Assembly: GCA_902581405.1 (NCBI GenBank)
Contig: CACHOJ010000001.1
Span: 1 to 64,000, forward strand
Source: an uncultured Pelagibacteraceae bacterium
GTDB taxonomy: Bacteria; Pseudomonadota; Alphaproteobacteria; Pelagibacterales; Pelagibacteraceae
Length of the DNA stretch: 64,000 nt
Direction: 5' to 3'
Shown: one piece after another, positions 10,004 through 19,157 of the stretch
Numbering within the stretch: position 1 is the stretch's first letter
Layout: every line of letters begins with the position of its first letter
Translations under genes and position numbers: made by a program
Notes under the pieces: model-generated
Databases searched by the model: none
What the model was told of the DNA's origin: nothing
What the model saw: the letters and a program-made list of their open reading frames with translations, nothing else

Positions 10004-10416
10004 ATATCAGCGTAAACTTTTTCTTCTTTTTCGTGTTTCTCTTGAGCTGATATGCATAATGTTGCAACTGGCCTTGCCATTAATCTTTTAAGACCAATTG
10101 GTTCTGCAGTTTCCTCACAAAAGCCATATGTTCCATCTTGAATTTTTTTTAAAGCTCCATCAATTTTTGAAATTAATTTTATTTGTCTGTTAATCGCTCT
10201 CATTTCAACATTTTTTTCTGTATATGAACTTGCTTGATCAACAATATCAGCTGAAGCACTATTGTCATCCATTGAAGCATTGAATATTGCTTCATTATTT
10301 GTTCTCTTAAGATCTTTTTTCCAGTCCAATAATTTTTGTTTAAAATAAGCAAGATGTTTTGCACACATGTATTTTTCAGTTTCTTTTGGAATATATTTTT
10401 TAGAGATCTTTACCAT
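10000..10416 (-). CDS. dksA: DksA-type RNA polymerase regulator (alphaproteobacterial, partial Cys set)
   Basis: Coiled-coil secondary-channel regulator of RNA polymerase linked to the stringent response. I prefer the internal ATG at 10416, which gives 138 residues beginning MVKISKKY; an upstream ATG at 10452 adds twelve unconserved residues. The coiled coil carries DDNSASADIVDQAS, with the acidic tip. The zinc-finger region keeps only Cys100 and Cys121; positions 103 and 124 of the C-x2-C-x17-C-x2-C pattern are Thr and Ala. From memory, reduced-cysteine DksA is usual in alphaproteobacteria, where it tolerates oxidation. Monocistronic and divergent from the glycosyltransferase. Confidence 0.88.
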   Translation of the reverse strand: MVKISKKYIPKETEKYMCAKHLAYFKQKLLDWKKDLKRTNNEAIFNASMDDNSASADIVDQASSYTEKNVEMRAINRQIKLISKIDGALKKIQDGTYGFCEETAEPIGLKRLMARPVATLCISAQEKHEKEEKVYADI

Positions 10417-10495
10417 GCTCAATTTTATAAATTTGGTGAATATATTCATCATTTATTAAGTGTCAAGAATGCATTAATTGTATAAATTAATAAAA

Positions 10496-11791
10496 ATGGC
10501 CATTTATAAAAAGAATATAAACAATACATTTTATATTTTTATTGCATCACACTTATTGATCTGGACGTTGATTCCAACTTTTACAAATCACAATTTGCCA
10601 TTAGATACAATAGAAGCCTTAGCGTGGGGAAGCAACCTTGACTGGGGATTTAATAAACATCCTCCAATGAGTGCTTTTTTACCAGAAATAATTTATTTTA
10701 TATTTGGACCACAAGATTGGGCGTACTATTTGTTAAGTCAAATTTGTATTGTAGTCTCATTCTTTGTTATTTTTAAGTTAGCAGAGGATTTTTTTGAAAA
10801 TAAAATTTATTGTTTCCTATCTGTATTATTATTAGAGGGAATATATTTCTATAACTTCACCACACCTGAGTTTAATGTAAACGTATGTCTTATTCCTTTT
10901 TGGTCACTTTCTATCTTTTATTTATGGAAAGGAATTAAAAGTAATAAAATATTAGATTGGATATTCCTTGGTCTTTTTGCTGGTCTTGGGTTTCTTTCTA
11001 AATATTTATTTGTCTATTTAGGTTTAGCAATAGCTGTTCTTTTAATTTATTTAATTATTAATAAAAAAACAAATTTTAAGTGTTTGGTGTCCTTAATTCC
11101 ATTCTTTTTAATTTTATCTCCTCATGTTATTTGGTTATCTGAGAATGATTATGTGACTATAACTTATGGACTAATGAGAACTGGATCAGATGAAGTAAAT
11201 ATTTTCAGTCATTTAATGCACCCATTTATATTTTTACTAAAACAAATTGGAATATTGATACCATTCTTACTTATGATTTTAGTATTAATAAAAAAATTTA
11301 AAATAAATATTAATTTGAATGACGATAAACTATTGTTTTTGTTATCAATAAACTTAATTCCTCTTTTATTTATTTTTTTAACATCTTTTACTATGGGTGT
11401 TAAAATAAGAACTATGTGGATGACACCGTTTTATATAAGTTTTGGTTTGCTATTTGTTTATATTTTTAAATCTGAAATTAATTTTGAAAAAATGAAAGCT
11501 TTTAACTCTGTCTTTTTAGTCTTATTTTTTATTTCACCAATATTATATGCATATGTTTCTATTTCAAAAACTGACAAAAGAACTGATTTTAATGGAAAAA
11601 ATTTAGCTATACAGGCTAAAAATTTTTATGAAACAGAAGCAAATAATCTTGGAAAAATGGAATATATTAAGGGCAATGAGTGGATTGCAGGAAATATATC
11701 TTATCATCTTCCAGAAAGACCAAAGTGGATTTATAGTTCAAAGGATATTTTCATGTGCAATAAAGATATGGAGTGTATAAAATACAAATGA
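10496..11791 (+). CDS. ArnT/PMT-like integral membrane glycosyltransferase
   Basis: Polytopic inner-membrane protein of 431 residues with about ten hydrophobic helices, of the dolichyl-phosphate-mannose mannosyltransferase-like family (PF13231, GT39/GT83 relatives). The first periplasmic loop carries LDTIEALAWG and FNKHPPMSAF (about 38-65), like the aspartate and HPP motifs that bind the polyprenyl-phosphate sugar donor. A TTG upstream at 10478 is in frame; the ATG at 10496 is preferred. Together with the next two genes it looks like a lipid-carrier sugar-transfer module for lipid A, a polysaccharide or a glycolipid. Confidence 0.8.
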   Translation: MAIYKKNINNTFYIFIASHLLIWTLIPTFTNHNLPLDTIEALAWGSNLDWGFNKHPPMSAFLPEIIYFIFGPQDWAYYLLSQICIVVSFFVIFKLAEDFFENKIYCFLSVLLLEGIYFYNFTTPEFNVNVCLIPFWSLSIFYLWKGIKSNKILDWIFLGLFAGLGFLSKYLFVYLGLAIAVLLIYLIINKKTNFKCLVSLIPFFLILSPHVIWLSENDYVTITYGLMRTGSDEVNIFSHLMHPFIFLLKQIGILIPFLLMILVLIKKFKININLNDDKLLFLLSINLIPLLFIFLTSFTMGVKIRTMWMTPFYISFGLLFVYIFKSEINFEKMKAFNSVFLVLFFISPILYAYVSISKTDKRTDFNGKNLAIQAKNFYETEANNLGKMEYIKGNEWIAGNISYHLPERPKWIYSSKDIFMCNKDMECIKYK

Positions 11792-11913
11792 AATTTCAAT
11801 TAAACCAAAAAAATAAAAAACTTTTATTCATTATTGGAATAATTGCTTTAATAGAACTTTCAGGTTATGGTTTTTTTGCATCTTTGTTTAGGTTAATAGG
11901 TTCTGTGGGTTAA
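11788..11913 (+). CDS. 41-residue single-helix membrane protein in a glycosyltransferase operon
   Basis: A short gene starting on an ATGA overlap with the preceding glycosyltransferase stop and ending on a TAATG overlap with the next gene. Both junctions are the kind seen between translationally coupled genes. The product begins with a basic stretch (KFQLNQKNKK) followed by one hydrophobic helix (about residues 12-33) and the tail SVG. It is not a fragment of either neighbour. It may be a small subunit or adaptor holding the two glycosyltransferases together in the membrane. I recognise no family. Confidence 0.65.
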   Translation: MKFQLNQKNKKLLFIIGIIALIELSGYGFFASLFRLIGSVG

Positions 11914-12782
11914 TGAATATTATAATATTAATTCCAGTCTTTAATGACTTTAGATCTACATCAAAATTAATCGAAGAAGTTGATAGCAGTATTTCTAATT
12001 TGAATGCTTCTTTTTCGGTAATAATAATTAATGATGCATCAACAGATGAAAAAAATTTAGAAACTAAAAATTTAATAAATATAAAATCACTAAAATTAAT
12101 AAATATGAGAAATAATAGGGGTCATGCAAGATGCATTGCTGCTGGACTAAAACATATTTCGGAAAATGAAGATTTTGATTATGTGATACCTATGGATGGT
12201 GATGGAGAAGATAGACCTGAAGAGATCAAAAACTTTGTAGAAAAGATTAAGGATAATCCTTATAAAAGTATTGTTGGAGAAAGAGTGAAAAGATCAGAAG
12301 GTTTAATTTTTAAAATTTGTTATTTTTTGCACAAAATAATTACTTTTACATTTACAGGAAAATTTATAAAATTTGGAAATTTCACTTGTCTTACAAAGGA
12401 AACTGTTAAGAAATTAATTGAAGAGAAAGCAACTTGGAGCAGTTTTTCAGGATCTTTGGCAAAAACTGAAAGTAATTTAATTAATTCTCCATCAATAAGA
12501 GGCTCAAGATACTTTGGCCCTTCAAAGATGAGTTTTTTAAACTTAATAAATCATTCTCTAGCTATTATCGCCGTGTTTAAAACTGGGGTGATTTTTAGAT
12601 CAATAGCATTTTATGCGATATATTTAATAATAATTGCTGATTATATAAGTGTAATTACAGCAATACCTTTGGCTTTAATCATTGTTTTTGGTCTAGTTAT
12701 TCTAAAAATCTCAGGACGAGAAAATATGACAGAATTTAATAATTGTTTAACAAATATTTCAGACATTGACATTTTAAAATAG
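11913..12782 (+). CDS. GT2 glycosyltransferase with C-terminal membrane helices
   Basis: A 289-residue protein. The N-terminal GT-A domain shows the start of a GT2 fold (IIILIPVFNDF), the nucleotide-binding INDASTDE segment (about 40-47) and an aspartate-rich metal site, PMDGDGEDRPEEI (about 93-105). Two hydrophobic helices follow (about 220-270). This layout matches polyprenyl-phosphate sugar synthases of the DPM1/ArnC type, which make the donor used by ArnT-like enzymes. The upstream ArnT-like gene and linking small protein support that pairing. The sugar cannot be named. Confidence 0.82.
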   Translation: MNIIILIPVFNDFRSTSKLIEEVDSSISNLNASFSVIIINDASTDEKNLETKNLINIKSLKLINMRNNRGHARCIAAGLKHISENEDFDYVIPMDGDGEDRPEEIKNFVEKIKDNPYKSIVGERVKRSEGLIFKICYFLHKIITFTFTGKFIKFGNFTCLTKETVKKLIEEKATWSSFSGSLAKTESNLINSPSIRGSRYFGPSKMSFLNLINHSLAIIAVFKTGVIFRSIAFYAIYLIIIADYISVITAIPLALIIVFGLVILKISGRENMTEFNNCLTNISDIDILK

Positions 12783-12800
12783 TATATTTTAAAATTATTT

Positions 12801-14228
12801 ATGAAAAATTTTTATCGTAAAGTAGGATTTGGACTCGGACCAGACGATAAAACACCCTCTGACCCATTAATATGGGCAACAAATCAATTGAACGATATTC
12901 CTGAATTTTCTTGGAAGGGGAAAATTTTACCAGAGAAAGAACTTAGAAATTATTATCGAGATTACGTTTATGGAGATAGAAAAGTTCTAAGAAAAAAATT
13001 TAAAAATGACAAAGAAGGCTACAAAAGGGAAAAAAATAAGTTAAGGCATGCAACTGGTCAAAAATTTTGGTGGAACCTTGAACTTTGTATAAGGTATTCA
13101 GAAGCATTAAATAGTGAAACACCAGTTTTAGCAAAACTTTGGTACTTTTGGGGTAATCATTTCGCAATCAGTGAAAAAGATTTTTTAGCACAGTATACAA
13201 CAGGTGCTTACCAAAGAGAGATCGTTAGAGCTAACATGAATCAAAACTTTGAAAAAATGGCCCAAGAGGCAACTATTGGTTGGTCGATGATACATCACTT
13301 AGATAATGAACAGAACATAGGACCTAAGAGTCAAGAAGCTAAATGGGCAAGAGAAAAAGGGAAGACAAAAGGTGTAAATGAAAATCATGCAAGGGAGCTT
13401 CTTGAACTTCATACTGTGTCGCCAGATTGTGGATATACACAAGAAGATGTAATCCAAATGGCATATATAATGAGTGGATGGAGACCCAAATGGGGAAAAA
13501 AAAGACTTGAGACTGGCGATGTTCATTTTAACCCTGATGCTCATGAGCCTGGTACTAAAATAGTTTTAGGTAAAAAATATAAAAGAGGTAGAAAAAGTTT
13601 GTCAGTTGCAATCACAGATCTTGTTAACCACCCTTCCTGCAGAAAGTTTATTGCAATGAAACTCTGTAGATATTTAATCACAGATAACCCGACTGAAGAA
13701 ATGATGGAACCAATTATAAAAGCTTGGGAAAAATCAGATGGTTTTTTACCAGAGGTTCACAAAGCTGCTATAGAAGTTGCTTTCAATTATTCTGATAAAT
13801 ATAATAAATTTCAGAATCCAGAAAACTGGCTATTACAAATGAGCAAAATGGCTGATGTTGATTTAATCCCATCTCCTTCATTTATGGATCTTTATCAACT
13901 TGGAAATAAACCGATTAAGGATCAAAGAGCCTTAGAAAGATTGATGGATGAGCTTGGACAACATCCTTATTTAGCAAAACAACCAAATGGATGGTCAGAT
14001 ATTTCAGAGGATTGGATGTCGCCAGAATTACTAATTAGAAGACTGGTTTATGCGAGAGAAGCTTATTATAAAAAATCAGGCAAGTCACAGACAACGGAAT
14101 TTTATGAAGAAATGATTGAAAAAAATTATGATAATCCAAGTGAAATTTTACAAATTATAAATCAGCATAAAGAGCTTGTTCATAAACATGTTATTTTATT
14201 TAATTTACCGGAGACGCTTAAATCATGA
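12801..14228 (+). CDS. DUF1800 family protein
   Basis: A 475-residue protein of the DUF1800 family (PF08811), nearly always found beside a DUF1501 protein as here. Family hallmarks visible are the N-terminal RKVGFG segment, the HHLDNEQNIGPKSQEAKWAREKG region (split here: residues about 160-182), NENHARELLELHTV (about 193-206) and the KLCRYLITDNP segment. The molecular function is unknown; the family often co-occurs with extracellular polymer metabolism. No signal peptide is evident. The last four bases overlap the DUF1501 start. Confidence 0.88.
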   Translation: MKNFYRKVGFGLGPDDKTPSDPLIWATNQLNDIPEFSWKGKILPEKELRNYYRDYVYGDRKVLRKKFKNDKEGYKREKNKLRHATGQKFWWNLELCIRYSEALNSETPVLAKLWYFWGNHFAISEKDFLAQYTTGAYQREIVRANMNQNFEKMAQEATIGWSMIHHLDNEQNIGPKSQEAKWAREKGKTKGVNENHARELLELHTVSPDCGYTQEDVIQMAYIMSGWRPKWGKKRLETGDVHFNPDAHEPGTKIVLGKKYKRGRKSLSVAITDLVNHPSCRKFIAMKLCRYLITDNPTEEMMEPIIKAWEKSDGFLPEVHKAAIEVAFNYSDKYNKFQNPENWLLQMSKMADVDLIPSPSFMDLYQLGNKPIKDQRALERLMDELGQHPYLAKQPNGWSDISEDWMSPELLIRRLVYAREAYYKKSGKSQTTEFYEEMIEKNYDNPSEILQIINQHKELVHKHVILFNLPETLKS

Positions 14229-15382
14229 AGATATCAAGAAGAAATTTTTTGAAAGGGTCAGCCACTACTTTATTTTTGGCTGGTTTTAATTTTCCAGTTT
14301 TAGCAAATACAGAAAAGAAAAAAAATCTTGTAGTTATAATGTTAAGAGGTGGAATGGATGGTTTGTGTGCTGTTCCAATAATTGGAGATAAGAATTTTGA
14401 GAAAAGAAGAAAAGATTTGATTTTAGATGAAACACTAAAGTTAAATTCTGATTTTGCTCTTCATCCTAAACTAAAAAATTTTCATAATTTGTGGCAAAAT
14501 AATCTGGGAGCAATTGTTCATGCAACAAATATTCCATATACTAAAAGATCTCATTTTGATGGACAAAACTTAATGGAGACTGGAGGTCATATACCTTACT
14601 CCATAAAAACTGGTTGGTTAGGAAGAGGAATGAAATTAGCAGAATTGAAAGGTGATGGTCTTGCATTGGCATTACCAATGCCTTTACTTCTTAGAGGAAT
14701 TCCTAGTAATGATAATTTTTATCCTTCAAAAAAAAGACTTCCAAGAACAGAACTTTTGCAACTTTTGAAATCAGTTTATGCAGATAAATCCGAACATGAC
14801 TTAGCAAATATGATGGAGATAATTGCTAACAGATCTATGATGAATAATGGAGGCAACTCTATGTCTAGAAAGAATTCATCATTAGCCCATAAGGCAGGTT
14901 TAGAACTTAAAAAAATCAATGGTCCAAGGGTTGCAGTTTTTGAAGTTGATGGATTTGATACACATGCTGCACAAGGCGGTGTGAATGGTTCACATTCAGA
15001 TAGTTTGATTGAAATGGACTCAATTTTTAAAAGTTTAGAGAAAGGTCTAGGATCAGAGATGGAAAATACTTTAGTTTTAACCTTAACAGAATTTGGAAGA
15101 ACAATTAAACAAAATGGAGGTCGAGGAACAGAGCATGGTTATGGATCTGCAATTTTTATGGCAGGCGGTCTTTTAAAAAAATCTCAAGTTTATACAGACT
15201 GGCCAGGACTTAAGCGAAAGGAATTATTTGAAGGAAGAGATTTAAATTCAACAATTGATGCTAGATCTGTATACGCTTCAGCAATGTCTACTGTTTTTGA
15301 TATAGACTTTAAAAGAATTCAAAAAGAAGTTTTCTGGGGAGATAAATTAGATAATTTGTCTGACAAATTATTTAAAGTTTGA
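14225..15382 (+). CDS. DUF1501 family protein with a Tat signal
   Basis: A 385-residue alkaline-phosphatase-fold, sulfatase-like protein of family DUF1501 (PF07394). It starts with a twin-arginine signal (SRRNFLKGSATTLFLAG, residues 3-19), so it is exported folded, probably with bound metal. The mature part contains MLRGGMDGLCAVP, HFDGQNLMETG, FDTHAAQGG and EFGRTIKQNGGRGTEHG, all typical metal- or active-site segments of this family. It overlaps the DUF1800 gene by four bases and the next secreted protein by one base. The substrate is unknown; a sulfated or phosphorylated polymer is conceivable given the lyase-like genes downstream. Confidence 0.88.
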   Translation: MKISRRNFLKGSATTLFLAGFNFPVLANTEKKKNLVVIMLRGGMDGLCAVPIIGDKNFEKRRKDLILDETLKLNSDFALHPKLKNFHNLWQNNLGAIVHATNIPYTKRSHFDGQNLMETGGHIPYSIKTGWLGRGMKLAELKGDGLALALPMPLLLRGIPSNDNFYPSKKRLPRTELLQLLKSVYADKSEHDLANMMEIIANRSMMNNGGNSMSRKNSSLAHKAGLELKKINGPRVAVFEVDGFDTHAAQGGVNGSHSDSLIEMDSIFKSLEKGLGSEMENTLVLTLTEFGRTIKQNGGRGTEHGYGSAIFMAGGLLKKSQVYTDWPGLKRKELFEGRDLNSTIDARSVYASAMSTVFDIDFKRIQKEVFWGDKLDNLSDKLFKV

Positions 15383-16386
15383 TGAAAAAATTCTTATTAT
15401 CTCTTTTTTCTTTAATATTTTTCTTAAACACAAGTGTTCTTGCAGAAAAAAAGCATATCAATATGAAGAAAAAGGAGAAAAAAGATTTTGCTCACTATGT
15501 ACTAAAAGCTCAATCAGATAATAAAATGGTTTTTACTTTAAGAAATATTAAAAATCCAAATATTTATAAATTTTTTGACAAGCTTGAGGATAGACTGGGT
15601 GTTGCTGAAAAAGGAGTAGAATTTGATTTAAAGTATTCATACAAAGGTCATAAACTCGATTGGAATAGGTTTGGCATTGAGGGTCATGCTCAAAGATTTC
15701 AAATCATGGAACCTTATAAAGAAACTACAAAAAAAAATAAAACAAAATGGTATAGGGTTGGTTATTTCGTTCCAGTGGATATAAGAACTGATAAGCATAC
15801 AATATCTTTATTTGATTTTAAAAAACTTTACGGTAAAGGAGAAAAAACCCATGATGGAGCGTTTAACATTGTAAATAATAGATTTACATGGAACTTTAAC
15901 TCTCCAAATTATACAGCGTATAAAAATGAAATGGGCGCTGAATACTTTTATCCAGAACATTATGTTGTTAATCTTGATCCTAACTTTTCTCCGTTAAAAG
16001 GAAAGTGGGTTAATATTTTATTAAATATTAAGTGGGCTGAAAAAGGTTTTATGCATTTATGGATAGATGGCACATTAAGATCAAGTTATTTTGGAGATAC
16101 ATTAGCAGGAGCATCTAGTGTAAGATTTAAATTCGGACCATACAGACACCATATGCATCAGGCAACTAATGAAGGCTTAGAAGTTCCAGATCTTAAAATT
16201 AGATATTCTAACGTTGGCAAAGCTGACAAATGTGAAGATTTATGGAGTGGATGTAATGAAATTATAACTCAACTATCAGATCAATCACAACTTAAAGGAG
16301 TCAGGGTTGTTGTATTGTGTAAAACTGCTACACAATCTGCAACTTGTAAAAATTTAGGCTACCCAAATAACCCTAGACCTTTTTAA
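15382..16386 (+). CDS. secreted jellyroll protein, polysaccharide-lyase-like (copy 1)
   Basis: A 334-residue exported protein; the ATG at 15382 is preferred over a TTG one codon earlier, and it overlaps the DUF1501 stop (TGATG). It starts with a signal peptide ending near VLAEKK. The mature part has the pattern of heparinase-I-like jellyroll lyases (PF14099-type): a central WYRVGYFVPVDI strand, WVNILLNIKW, HLWIDG (about 228-233) and FKFGPYRHH. A cysteine-containing tail follows. It is clearly related to the minus-strand lyase at 61363-62277. Substrate unknown; a carbohydrate-binding rather than cleaving role is possible. Confidence 0.68.
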   Translation: MKKFLLSLFSLIFFLNTSVLAEKKHINMKKKEKKDFAHYVLKAQSDNKMVFTLRNIKNPNIYKFFDKLEDRLGVAEKGVEFDLKYSYKGHKLDWNRFGIEGHAQRFQIMEPYKETTKKNKTKWYRVGYFVPVDIRTDKHTISLFDFKKLYGKGEKTHDGAFNIVNNRFTWNFNSPNYTAYKNEMGAEYFYPEHYVVNLDPNFSPLKGKWVNILLNIKWAEKGFMHLWIDGTLRSSYFGDTLAGASSVRFKFGPYRHHMHQATNEGLEVPDLKIRYSNVGKADKCEDLWSGCNEIITQLSDQSQLKGVRVVVLCKTATQSATCKNLGYPNNPRPF

Positions 16387-17345
16387 TGATAAAAAAATTT
16401 TTGTTTGTAATATTTTTTTGCTTATTATCACTTTTTGCTAATGCATCTGAAAACCCTTACAAATTTTTGAAAAAAGAAGTTTTATTGGGCAAAGCCAGTT
16501 CAGAATTGAAAAATGACACAAGATCTATTTCAAAAAAAAAAGCACTTTCTATTTTTGAAGATGCAGATGGTAAAGCAATTAAAATTACTTTAGACACAAA
16601 ATTTAAAGGTAATAATAAAGATTGGGAAAGAACAGGTGAAAGAAATCAAAGATGGGAAATGGCAAATAAAAAAAAGCCAAGAAAATTTAAAAAACCAGTT
16701 TATTTAAAATATACTTTTAAGCTAAATGATTTTCCAACCCATCCTGCGGTAGGAGGAAGTTTTTTTCAAGTTATTGCTAACAAAGGAAATTCGAGACTTT
16801 TACCTTGGATGAAATTGCAGTACAGTGGAAATGAAGTTGTTCACCAGTTAAACTTTACTAAAGAAGTTTTTTATCTAAAAGGTGATCCCGAAAACTCCAA
16901 TTTTGATAAAGTTACATATAAATTTCCCTTGGGAACTGTTGATCAATTTAAAAATTACAGAACTATAAGTTTCAAAATATTAGCTTCAAAAGAGGATAAT
17001 GGAGAAGTAATAGCCTGGGTTGATAATAAGAAAGTTTTTGAGGTATATGGTCCAAACTTTACAATAGGCAATGGTTACACATTTAAATGGGGTTTTTATC
17101 GTTGGCTTAAAGACTCATATTTAAATGAAACTCCAACACAATCTTTAACAGTAAAAGAATTTGGATTTAGCGATAAATGTGAGGAAATTTTAGATCAGGA
17201 TAAATGCTCATACTTATCAGAAAATAAAGAGTCTATTTCATATGTTAGATATAGAAAACGCAATCATAGAAGTAATACATATGGTAAAAAAATTTCTAAA
17301 TCAATTAAATGGACAAAGCCATTACCTGAAATTAAAATTAATTAG
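16386..17345 (+). CDS. secreted jellyroll protein, polysaccharide-lyase-like (copy 2)
   Basis: A 319-residue exported protein with a signal peptide ending near LFANASE, starting on the stop of copy 1 (TAATG). The fold pattern repeats: basic-aromatic N-terminal strands ([10 protein letters not shown]), a long strand with [32 protein letters not shown] and FKWGFYRW, ending with a cysteine pair (about Cys263 and Cys271). It resembles copy 1 and the 61363-62277 protein in order of elements rather than close identity, so it is a diverged paralog. Last gene of the run starting at 10496; its end overlaps umuC by eight bases. Confidence 0.6.
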   Translation: MIKKFLFVIFFCLLSLFANASENPYKFLKKEVLLGKASSELKNDTRSISKKKALSIFEDADGKAIKITLDTKFKGNNKDWERTGERNQRWEMANKKKPRKFKKPVYLKYTFKLNDFPTHPAVGGSFFQVIANKGNSRLLPWMKLQYSGNEVVHQLNFTKEVFYLKGDPENSNFDKVTYKFPLGTVDQFKNYRTISFKILASKEDNGEVIAWVDNKKVFEVYGPNFTIGNGYTFKWGFYRWLKDSYLNETPTQSLTVKEFGFSDKCEEILDQDKCSYLSENKESISYVRYRKRNHRSNTYGKKISKSIKWTKPLPEIKIN

Positions 17346-18618
17346 CTCTAATCGTTGGTAGTAAGTAAAAATCAGCTGTATCTATTTTAGAAGAATGCTC
17401 TCTTCTCATGTTCCATCTTTTTTGAACACCAGCACTTGCAAGACTTAATGTGGATCTTCCATACCGATAGTTCGTATTATCAATAGACCTCATTAAGCCC
17501 TTTATTTTCTCATCTTTTTCACAAGAAAATAGGTTCTTACTACCATCTTCATTGGATAAACCAGTAAGCATTACACCTGCTTTTTGGTAACGGTAGCCAT
17601 TTTTAAAGATAGAGTCTAAAGCAACTAAAGCAGTTTTAACTATTTCAATACTATTATTTGTTGAAATTGCAAAATCTATGGTCTTTGAGTTTGAATAATA
17701 TCCAAATCTACTTTGAAAAGGACTTGTCCTAACAAAAACTGTAATTGATTTTGCAATTAAAGACTCAGATCTGATCTTTTCAGATGCGTTCAAACAATAA
17801 TTTGCAACTGCTTCTTTTAATTCTTGGTATTTTTCAATTCTTTGACCAAAAGAACGAGATACAACACAGCTTTTTCTTTTTGTTTGTGTTGTTTCTAAAT
17901 CAATACAAGGAACTCCTCTTAGCTCCATTGCAGTTCTTGAACCTAAAACATTAGAGTTTTTCTTTATCCATGTATTTGATTTGTTCTTTAGTTGCTTTGC
18001 ATTATAAATTCCATTTTTATGATAAAATTTTGTTAACTGTCTTCCCACACCCCATACATCATTAATTTCAACTTTTTCTAATATTGGATCAATATTTTCA
18101 ATTCCTATCAAACTTGTTACACCTGATTTTTTTTTCTTTGCAATATGATTTGCAACTTTGCTTAAAGTTTTTGTTTTGGCAATACCAATACTAGTTGGAA
18201 TGCCTGTCCACTTTAAAACTGTCTCTCTGATTTCTCTTCCGACCTTTTCAACTTCGTCATCTGAAAAATTTGACAAATCTAGAAATGCTTCATCGATAGA
18301 ATATACTTCGATGGCAGAGTTAAATCTTTTTAATGTTCTCATTACTCTTCTAGATAAATCTCCGTATAAAGAATAATTAGATGAAAAAACATTAACTTTA
18401 TTTTTAATAATAATATCTTTTGCCTTGAAGTAAGGCTCTCCCATTTTAATACCTAAGGCCTTTGCTTCTGTTGATCTTGAAATTATACAACCATCATTAT
18501 TAGATAGAACTACAACAGGTTTTTTTCTTATTTTAGGATTAAATAATCTTTCGCAAGAAACATAAAAAGAGTTACAATCAATAAGTGCTATTTTTTTAGT
18601 ATACTGAATGGATGACAT
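17338..18618 (-). CDS. umuC: DNA polymerase V catalytic subunit UmuC
   Basis: Y-family translesion polymerase of 426 residues. The catalytic carboxylates are visible in [13 protein letters not shown] (Asp14 region) and YSIDEAFLD (about residues 105-113, the SIDE motif). The finger/palm segment [14 protein letters not shown] and the HhH region [10 protein letters not shown] follow, then a little-finger domain. Its length matches E. coli UmuC (about 422). Its start lies 23 bases inside umuD, indicating coupled translation. With cleaved UmuD it should copy past UV and oxidative damage at the cost of mutations. Confidence 0.93.
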   Translation of the reverse strand: MSSIQYTKKIALIDCNSFYVSCERLFNPKIRKKPVVVLSNNDGCIISRSTEAKALGIKMGEPYFKAKDIIIKNKVNVFSSNYSLYGDLSRRVMRTLKRFNSAIEVYSIDEAFLDLSNFSDDEVEKVGREIRETVLKWTGIPTSIGIAKTKTLSKVANHIAKKKKSGVTSLIGIENIDPILEKVEINDVWGVGRQLTKFYHKNGIYNAKQLKNKSNTWIKKNSNVLGSRTAMELRGVPCIDLETTQTKRKSCVVSRSFGQRIEKYQELKEAVANYCLNASEKIRSESLIAKSITVFVRTSPFQSRFGYYSNSKTIDFAISTNNSIEIVKTALVALDSIFKNGYRYQKAGVMLTGLSNEDGSKNLFSCEKDEKIKGLMRSIDNTNYRYGRSTLSLASAGVQKRWNMRREHSSKIDTADFYLLPTIRAN

Positions 18619-18991
18619 AAGTTACAACTCCCCAAATAAATATATCTTCATCTTCATTAATTAAAATTCGATCTGTAAATTCTTTAGAACCTGATGTTAA
18701 AAATTTTTTATCTCTTTCTTGAACTAAACTTTTAACAACTAGTTCATCATGAACATTTGCAATAACTGTTGAGAAATTTTTTGGTGTTAAACTCTTATCA
18801 ACAACTAATAGATCGCCATCATTAATTCCCACATCCACCATTGATTTCCCCTGGACTCTTATGATGAAAGTTGCCGGAACGTTTTTGATTAAATGAACAT
18901 TTAAATCTATGTCTTCCTCAATATAGTCAGTAGCGGGGGACGGAAAACCCGCGCCAGCTTTATGTAAATAGTAAGGTATAGTTAGCTTCAT
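18596..18991 (-). CDS. umuD: UmuD, self-cleaving LexA-family subunit of polymerase V
   Basis: A 131-residue S24 peptidase. The cleavage site is Ala14-Gly15 in the FPSPA context, followed by the DLN segment. The catalytic pair is Ser50 (QGKSM) and Lys87 (ELVVKSL), with the same 37-residue spacing as Ser60/Lys97 in E. coli. RecA filaments should trigger self-cleavage to UmuD'. It is the first gene of the umuDC operon and has a LexA box five to nineteen bases before its start. It lacks a DNA-binding domain, so it is UmuD and not LexA. Confidence 0.92.
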   Translation of the reverse strand: MKLTIPYYLHKAGAGFPSPATDYIEEDIDLNVHLIKNVPATFIIRVQGKSMVDVGINDGDLLVVDKSLTPKNFSTVIANVHDELVVKSLVQERDKKFLTSGSKEFTDRILINEDEDIFIWGVVTYVIHSVY

Positions 18992-18995
18992 AAAT

Positions 18996-19010
18996 GTTCT
19001 TATTTTGTTC
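18996..19010 (-). promoter_or_regulatory. LexA (SOS) box of umuDC
   Basis: GTTC-N7-GTTC on the plus strand (18996-18999 and 19007-19010), read GAAC-N7-GAAC toward umuD, is an exact match to the direct-repeat LexA operator of alphaproteobacteria. It lies immediately before the umuD ATG, where LexA binding would block initiation or early elongation. It predicts DNA-damage induction of polymerase V. Confidence 0.88.
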
Positions 19011-19067
19011 TAATTAATATCTAAGTTATTCAATAGTGTCAATCAGGTTGTATTTTGAGTCTGTAAC

Positions 19068-19127
19068 TGAATCAAAAGTGAATCAAAACGTGAACATCGA
19101 AACCACATGTTGTATACATGTGGATAA
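19068..19127. promoter_or_regulatory. direct and inverted repeats between umuD and the GFA gene
   Basis: TGAATCAAAA occurs twice with an 11-base period (19068-19077, 19079-19088). A perfect inverted repeat follows: CCACATGT at 19103-19110 and ACATGTGG at 19116-19123 with five bases between. The right arm runs into TGTGGATAA (19119-19127), which equals a consensus DnaA box on the minus strand. The position, 31 bases before the GFA gene, suits an operator. I cannot name a regulator. Confidence 0.45.
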
Positions 19128-19157
19128 CTTTAACCATAAATAGTTTGAAGATAATAA

